Of a stretch of DNA of 64,000 nt, positions 59,153-64,000 are shown piece by piece. The notes beneath the pieces are model-generated. The model ran no database searches. It worked only from the letters and a program-made list of their open reading frames with translations, and was not told where the DNA came from. Position 1 is the first letter of the stretch; each line of letters opens with the position of its first letter. Location of the stretch: NCBI RefSeq assembly GCF_035083965.1, contig NC_089726.1, positions 6,639,501 to 6,703,500 of the forward strand. Direction: 5' to 3'. Source of the DNA: Branchiostoma lanceolatum. Lineage: Eukaryota > Chordata > Leptocardii > Amphioxiformes > Branchiostomatidae. The translations under genes and the position numbers were made by a program.

Positions 59153-60964
59153 ATGAATACCCCCCCCTTTAACTATTTGGCACAGCCCAATACCACAAGA
59201 CTCATCATCATCATGGCTGCCGCAGAGCAAATCCCGCGTTCCTACAAAGACTGTGACTTCAGGGTCGGGTTTTTTGACACCATTGGTGACTTACAGAAAG
59301 CTGGAATACTGCAGGATGTTGTCATTGAGGTCGAGGGCCGCCAGTTTCCCTGTCATCGGCTTGTCCTGTCGGCGGCCAGCCCCTACTTCAGGGCCATGTT
59401 TACCAGCGACATGGCGGAGAGCCGACAGAAGACGGTTGTTTTGCAAGGTTTGGATGCTGTCATGTGGGAAGAGATCCTCAGTTACATCTACACAGGAACC
59501 CTCCATGTGTCCCTGGACAAAGTACAGCCCCTGTACCAGGCAGCCGACCTCCTCCAACTCGACTATGTGAGAGACACATGCAGCAGCTACATGGCCATGA
59601 GCGTGGAGAGCTCCACATGTGTGGGCCTGTACAAGTTTGCTGATGTCTACTCTGTAGACGTTGTTCTGAACCGTAGTTTACCGTGTATCTGTAGGCGCTT
59701 TGCTGAGGTTGCCTTCACCGAGGAGTTCTACAGCCTGAGTGTAAATCAGCTGACTGAGATCATCAGCCACGATGAGCTGGATGTTAAAGAGGAGACAACA
59801 GTCTGGGAGGCTGTGGTGAGATGGGTGCAGCACAGCAGGGAGGACAGACTGCACCACCTACCCAGTATCCTCCTTCACATCCGATTCAACCTGCTGACCT
59901 CGGATGACACAGCAGCCATCCTGGAACACCCCCTGATCAGGGAGAATCCTGGAACTTCTGAGGTTAGGAATCTGGTACTGAGGGGGACCTCCAACCAAAA
60001 GAGGAGAGTTGGGATGGACGCACAGGAAATGGTCCTGCTTTTTAGGACTGTGGAAACTACCCCAAACACAACTGAAATGCACTGTATGGACCCTGGGTCA
60101 GGATATTACATCAAGTACAGTTACAACCTACCTACGGTCATGGCGGCAACAGTTACCAGTGAGAATGATATATACATCCTCGTTGAAGAGTCATATGACC
60201 AGCTGTCCTTGCTTCAGTACAACCATATGGAAAATGCCTGGGTACAAAAGTCTTCAATAGACAGGAACAGAAAGGAAGAGCCCTTTGCAATTGATAAGTC
60301 TTTTGTATATCTTCTTGAAGTTGATGGTCATTTCTATTACCTACATGTAGCTGTCAATTGGAAAGTGAGAAAAGGAGTGTTCGTGATGATGAAAAAGTTT
60401 CAGTGGCTCACGAACCAATGGCAGGACTGTTCAAAGCCTGAGCATGGCGGACTGGGTGGTAGTACAGTAGCCGTGTCGTGCGGTCAGTATATCTATCTCT
60501 TCACAAACACTGAAATGCATCGCTATGACCCAAGTCAGGACCAGTGGAGCAAGGGAACCCCGCCAAGAACCATTCCTCAGTTCTCGACAGCCGTTGCCAT
60601 AGGAACGGAGATCTTCTGCGCAGATCTGCCCTTTAAAAACACGGTGGTGTACGATGTTGAGACAGATAGCTGGTGCGAGCTTCCAGGGTGGTTGGACCAA
60701 ACAATCGATAAATTATGTCCCATTCTCTGTACAAATGGAGGCCAGCTGCATGCATTGGTAGAACTGAACCCGTACAATGATGACGACTCAGGAGGAGGTG
60801 GTCAGCATGCATATGTGTATGACAGGCTTGCAGGTGCTTGGAGGGACCTGCAGGTCAGCCTGCCTAGTTGGAATCATCAGGATTTGTGCGCGCATGTGTA
60901 CCCTGTGGCACGCATGTACACGCACCTACCAGACCGGGATGACGATATGGACACAAGGAATTGA
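59153..60964 (+). CDS. BTB-BACK-Kelch protein, first copy (603 aa, intronless)
   Basis: Kelch-like protein, typically a CUL3 E3-ligase substrate adaptor. BTB/POZ spans about residues 46-153, including VVIEVEGRQFPCHRLVLSAA, SPYFRAMF and the helix LDKVQPLYQAADLLQLDYV. BACK spans about 158-260, including FAEVAFTEEFYSLSVNQL and TVWEAVVRWVQHS. Degenerate Kelch repeats run from about 290 to 590, with motifs such as MHRYDPSQDQW and VVYDVETDSWCELPG. No intron is present. The first ATG (59153) is used here; an internal ATG at 59213 (MAAAEQ) has a better context and is also plausible. The second copy shares both. A KLHL number is not assigned. It is divergent from the oxidoreductase at 57964. Confidence 0.93.
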   Translation: MNTPPFNYLAQPNTTRLIIIMAAAEQIPRSYKDCDFRVGFFDTIGDLQKAGILQDVVIEVEGRQFPCHRLVLSAASPYFRAMFTSDMAESRQKTVVLQGLDAVMWEEILSYIYTGTLHVSLDKVQPLYQAADLLQLDYVRDTCSSYMAMSVESSTCVGLYKFADVYSVDVVLNRSLPCICRRFAEVAFTEEFYSLSVNQLTEIISHDELDVKEETTVWEAVVRWVQHSREDRLHHLPSILLHIRFNLLTSDDTAAILEHPLIRENPGTSEVRNLVLRGTSNQKRRVGMDAQEMVLLFRTVETTPNTTEMHCMDPGSGYYIKYSYNLPTVMAATVTSENDIYILVEESYDQLSLLQYNHMENAWVQKSSIDRNRKEEPFAIDKSFVYLLEVDGHFYYLHVAVNWKVRKGVFVMMKKFQWLTNQWQDCSKPEHGGLGGSTVAVSCGQYIYLFTNTEMHRYDPSQDQWSKGTPPRTIPQFSTAVAIGTEIFCADLPFKNTVVYDVETDSWCELPGWLDQTIDKLCPILCTNGGQLHALVELNPYNDDDSGGGGQHAYVYDRLAGAWRDLQVSLPSWNHQDLCAHVYPVARMYTHLPDRDDDMDTRN

Positions 60965-61365
60965 TACTAAGTATTATCAGGAGAGCTCTTAGCCTTAGGG
61001 TAGATGGTCTTGCAAGACTTATATTCTAGCACTTTGATCTCCACGAGCAACAATGGTTTACTATAGTAGTCAAATTTCTCTCTGCTGAAGTAGCCTTTTG
61101 GCACCGAATTTGTATTGGTCACAGGCAATACATGGTTAGGTAGCAGGGAGAATGTTAAAGAGAAGGAACATCTTACCATCCATGATAACTGATATTCTAT
61201 TGACATTGGTGACCAGGGATCATATTATCCAAGGTCCAGTTACATTTTTCTGTTCTATGTCAACAAAATTAGTGTTGTATGATTATGTGACCTAAAAATC
61301 TGTTTGGTCTTAAAGGAGATTAATCCATCACTGCAAATATGATGAATACAATAGTCATAGAGTGA

Positions 61366-61371
61366 AATAAA
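61366..61371 (+). terminator. Probable polyadenylation signal of the first Kelch gene
   Basis: AATAAA about 400 bases after the stop at 60964, within GTGAAATAAAAGTTG. It is the clearest hexamer in the spacer before the second copy. Confidence 0.5.
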
Positions 61372-61554
61372 AGTTGTCAAAATGCATCTTCCAAACTGAA
61401 CTGTGAATCCCAACATAATAATTTCAGAAGCAAGTCACTTCATGTATGATTTAGCTAAACCGATGCAAGGTGTCCAGTAGTTACTGTTCACAAAAACAGG
61501 ATGTTTCTGTCAGCAGCAGGGTTTCAAAAATTGAACCTTGGCAGTAGCCATGGC

Positions 61555-61820
61555 AACTCTTGCAGCAATCTGCCACCAATCAAGACCATTGTACGTCCAG
61601 GGCAAAAGATACAAAAAACGGAAATTCTGCTGTAGTACCAAGGTCACATCCTAGGGGGCCCAAAATCGACCTTGACCTTCGTCTTCCAAACACCTAACCA
61701 CATACCAAAGTATCATCATAATCCATGAGTTAACGTTATCCTGACTTAAAAAATCCGGGAACTCAAACACCGTGGACACAGCCAAAACAATATCTCCATT
61801 TTTCATGGAGATGATTATTT
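61555..61820 (+). repeat. AT-rich repeat family, 3' part
   Basis: GGGGGCCCAAAATCGACCTTGACC, TCATCATAATCCATGAG and CAATATCTCCATTTTTCATGGAGA match the 3' portion of the family between the two Kelch genes. Confidence 0.65.
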
Positions 61821-62129
61821 TAGAACAGTATTGATTGCCAGCGGGTAGTCCATACTTTCGAAGTCAGCAACAGTATTACTGATCGTATCATTCATGACTT
61901 TAAGTGTTAAACGTTAATACGAAGGAAGTGTCAGTCCTAGCTTGGTCCAAGGAAGTAGTGGTTACAGATAGGCGGACTGTGCCACTGTAGTTTGAAGGGG
62001 TGTTATCCTTACTTAGACTATTCGTATCATTCAGTTACATCAAAGTTATGCAGACTTTAATAACGACGAACAAGCATTTCTGAACACGTTTGAGCATTTT
62101 TCAACACAACATTAAGGTGTCCAGGGCAA

Positions 62130-64000
62130 ATGGCTAGTCCCTCCATCAATTTGGAACAGCCCAGTAACGTTACCACGCGAATCATCATCAACATGGCTGC
62201 CGCAGAGCAAGAGAACCACGACAGACCAGTTCGCCCGCGTTCCTACAAAGACAGCGTCGATAGACATGGGTTTCTTGACAGAATTGATGACTTACAGAAA
62301 GCTGGGGTACTGCAAGATGTTATCATTGAGGTCGAGGGCCGCCAGTTTCCCTGCCATCGGCTTGTTCTGTCCGCGGCCAGCCCCTACTTCAGGGCCATGT
62401 TTACCAGCGGTATGGCGGAAAGCCGACAGAAAACAGTTGTTTTGCAGGTAATATGTTAGGGTTGGCGTGACGTGTGGTTAGAATAGATTGACACATGAAA
62501 CTTTCAAATATGCTTCGTATCTTAGAGAACCCATCAAACAAGGGAAGTCCATTGTTTCCTCAATAAATGTAACAGTGTGGTTCAAACTTCACTGTTACTG
62601 ACTAGTCTGACTCTCTAATGGGTCCGGACTTTTTACTTACTAATAGGTTTTAGCCTTGTGGTGTTGCGTTGGCGGCCCAGGTTCGATTCCCGGGAGCCAG
62701 AATACTGCACTACTCACCTCGTGCGTTTCAGTGGTACCCATGGCCACACCGGTCATGTGAGTAATGGCAAATGTGCCGCACAGAGTTTCGAGGACAAAAT
62801 ATCTAAAAAGACAGCGGCTATTGACACAGGCTAGCCTGTCAATTTTCCCCAGCTATTGACAGGCTGAATTTTTCCCCAGCTATTGACAGGCTTAAGCATT
62901 TATATACTTGTACATACATGATGTACTGTGATATACTTCCATGCTGTTTGGTAACAGTCTGAACATTGTCCTGCAGGGTTTGGATGCAGACATGTTTGGG
63001 GAGATTATGAGTTACTTCTACTCGGGAAACCTCCATGTGTCCCTGGACAAAGTACAGCTACTGTACCAAACAGCCGACTTCCTCCAAGTGGGATATGTGA
63101 AAGACACCTGCAGCAGCTACATGGTCATGAACACTGAGCGCTCCACATGTATGGACCTGTACCAGTTTGCTGATGTCTTCTCCGTAGATCTTGTCCGGAA
63201 GCGTAGTCTGCAGTGTATCTGTAGGCACTTTGCTGAGGTTGCCTTCACCGAGGAGTTCTACAGCCTGAGTGTGAATCAGCTGACTGAGATCATCAGCCAT
63301 GATTTTCTGGATGTTGAAGAGGAGAGAACAGTCTGGGAGGCTGTGTTGAGATGGGTGCAGCACAGCAGGGAGGACAGAGTGCACCACCTACCCAGCATCC
63401 TCCCTCACATCCGCTTCATTCTGCTGACCAAAGATGAAAGAGCAGCCATCATGGAACACCCCCTGGTCAGGGAGAATCCTGGGTATTCTGTGGTCAGGAA
63501 TCCGATACTAAGGTTCTACCTGAACCCCAGTACTACTTTTTTGAAAAGAGTTGGTATGAAAGCAGAGGAAATGGTCATAATTTTCAGGAGAGTGGTAGAT
63601 GACAGATTTAATACTGAAATGTTATGTGTGAACCCTAGCAGTAGTTGGGTAGGTTGTGGCATCAAGTACAGCTACAACCTGCCTGAAATCATCACGGCAA
63701 CAGCTACCAGCGAGAATGATATCTACATCCTCACAGAAGAGTCAGACTCAGAGGAAGTCGTGTCTGTGCTACAGTACAACCATGTGGGCAACGTGTGGGA
63801 GCAAAAGTCCTCAATTCATAGGTACACCTCGGAACACCGCGTGGGTAGGCCTGTTGAATATCTCATTGAAGTTGGTGGGCAGCTTTATTACTTGGCTATA
63901 CATACCATGCCGTTATCATCGACAAAGAGTGTTACTACGGTGTTGAAAAAGTATCAGTGGCTGACCGATCAATGGCAGGACTGTTTGAAGCCTACAAATG
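62130..64000 (+). CDS. BTB-BACK-Kelch protein, second copy (3' end outside window)
   Basis: Tandem paralogue of the first Kelch gene. Exon 1 is 62130-62447, ending VVLQ with donor CAG|GTAATA. Exon 2 starts at 62977 (acceptor CTGCAG, then GLDADMFGEI) and stays open to base 64000, about 447 residues in all. BTB and BACK are close to copy 1, with whole stretches such as AEVAFTEEFYSLSVNQL identical. The Kelch part is more diverged and carries small length changes. The N-terminus has an extra segment (ENHDRPVRP) after MAAAEQ. The intron falls between Gln and Gly, exactly where copy 1 reads CAAGGT with no intron. The remaining Kelch blades are beyond the window. Confidence 0.9.
62448..62976 (+). 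other. Intron of the second Kelch gene, containing a tRNA-like B box
   Basis: 529-bp intron with GTAATA and CTGCAG ends. Around 62680-62700 it has GGTTCGATTCCCGGGAGCC, a tRNA-type B box, probably from a SINE fragment. Around 62815-62893 the unit CAGCTATTGACAGGCT is repeated with CCTGTCAATTTTCCCC spacers. Confidence 0.6.

Larger units (their letters stand above)
60965..62129. other. Spacer between the two Kelch genes
   Basis: 1.16 kb. Holds the 3' end of copy 1, a fragment of the AT-rich interspersed repeat family (about 61555-61820, with GGGGGCCCAAAATCGACCTTG and ATCTCCATTTTTCATGGA), and then the upstream region of copy 2 that resembles the upstream region of copy 1. Confidence 0.6.

Noticed and set aside
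62675-62705. GGTTCGATTCCCGGG as a tRNA gene
   Set aside because: No A box at the right distance and no cloverleaf; treated as SINE debris in the intron.

Overview
This window is animal genomic DNA and almost certainly comes from a lancelet (amphioxus, Branchiostoma). Genes are split into many short exons with GT..AG introns. The coding families (monoglyceride lipase, giant cadherin, BTB-Kelch) are metazoan. The introns are dense with foldback elements, tRNA-derived SINE copies and LINE ends of a kind I associate with lancelets. The genus is an inference; no species marker was seen. Exon borders were read by eye from splice sites, reading-frame phase and family alignment. For every gene that is complete in the window, the exon lengths sum to a whole number of codons.

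Layout. (1) 1-17,054, minus strand: two head-to-tail monoglyceride lipase paralogues. Copy B (10,418-17,054, 7 exons, 297 aa) is complete. Copy A (first exon at 9,081) runs off the left edge after four exons. (2) 18,311-48,497, plus strand: one gene of 37 exons for a single-pass cadherin of about 3,931 aa with about 33 EC repeats and no EGF or LamG domain. A block of six exons encoding six EC repeats is present three times in tandem with the same intron phases. The cytoplasmic tail carries two PPxY motifs and a WW-like segment. (3) 49,925-57,964, minus strand: a 12-exon Gfo/Idh/MocA-family oxidoreductase (427 aa). It has two alternative copies of exon 6, and a 3' end that has been amplified into a 52/54-bp minisatellite. 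(4) 59,153-64,000, plus strand: two tandem BTB-BACK-Kelch genes. The first is intronless; the second has an intron inside the BTB domain and runs off the right edge.

The genes are not an operon and show no obvious shared pathway. Copy B and the cadherin are divergent (about 1.26 kb apart), as are the oxidoreductase and the first Kelch gene (about 1.19 kb apart). The main signals are repeated duplication at several scales: genes (lipase, Kelch), exon blocks (cadherin), a single exon (oxidoreductase), a splice site (cadherin exon 4) and a gene terminus (oxidoreductase). Introns and spacers carry several subfamilies of palindromic elements flanked by 9-bp target duplications, tRNA-headed SINEs, LINE 3' ends and an AT-rich repeat rich in octamer motifs.
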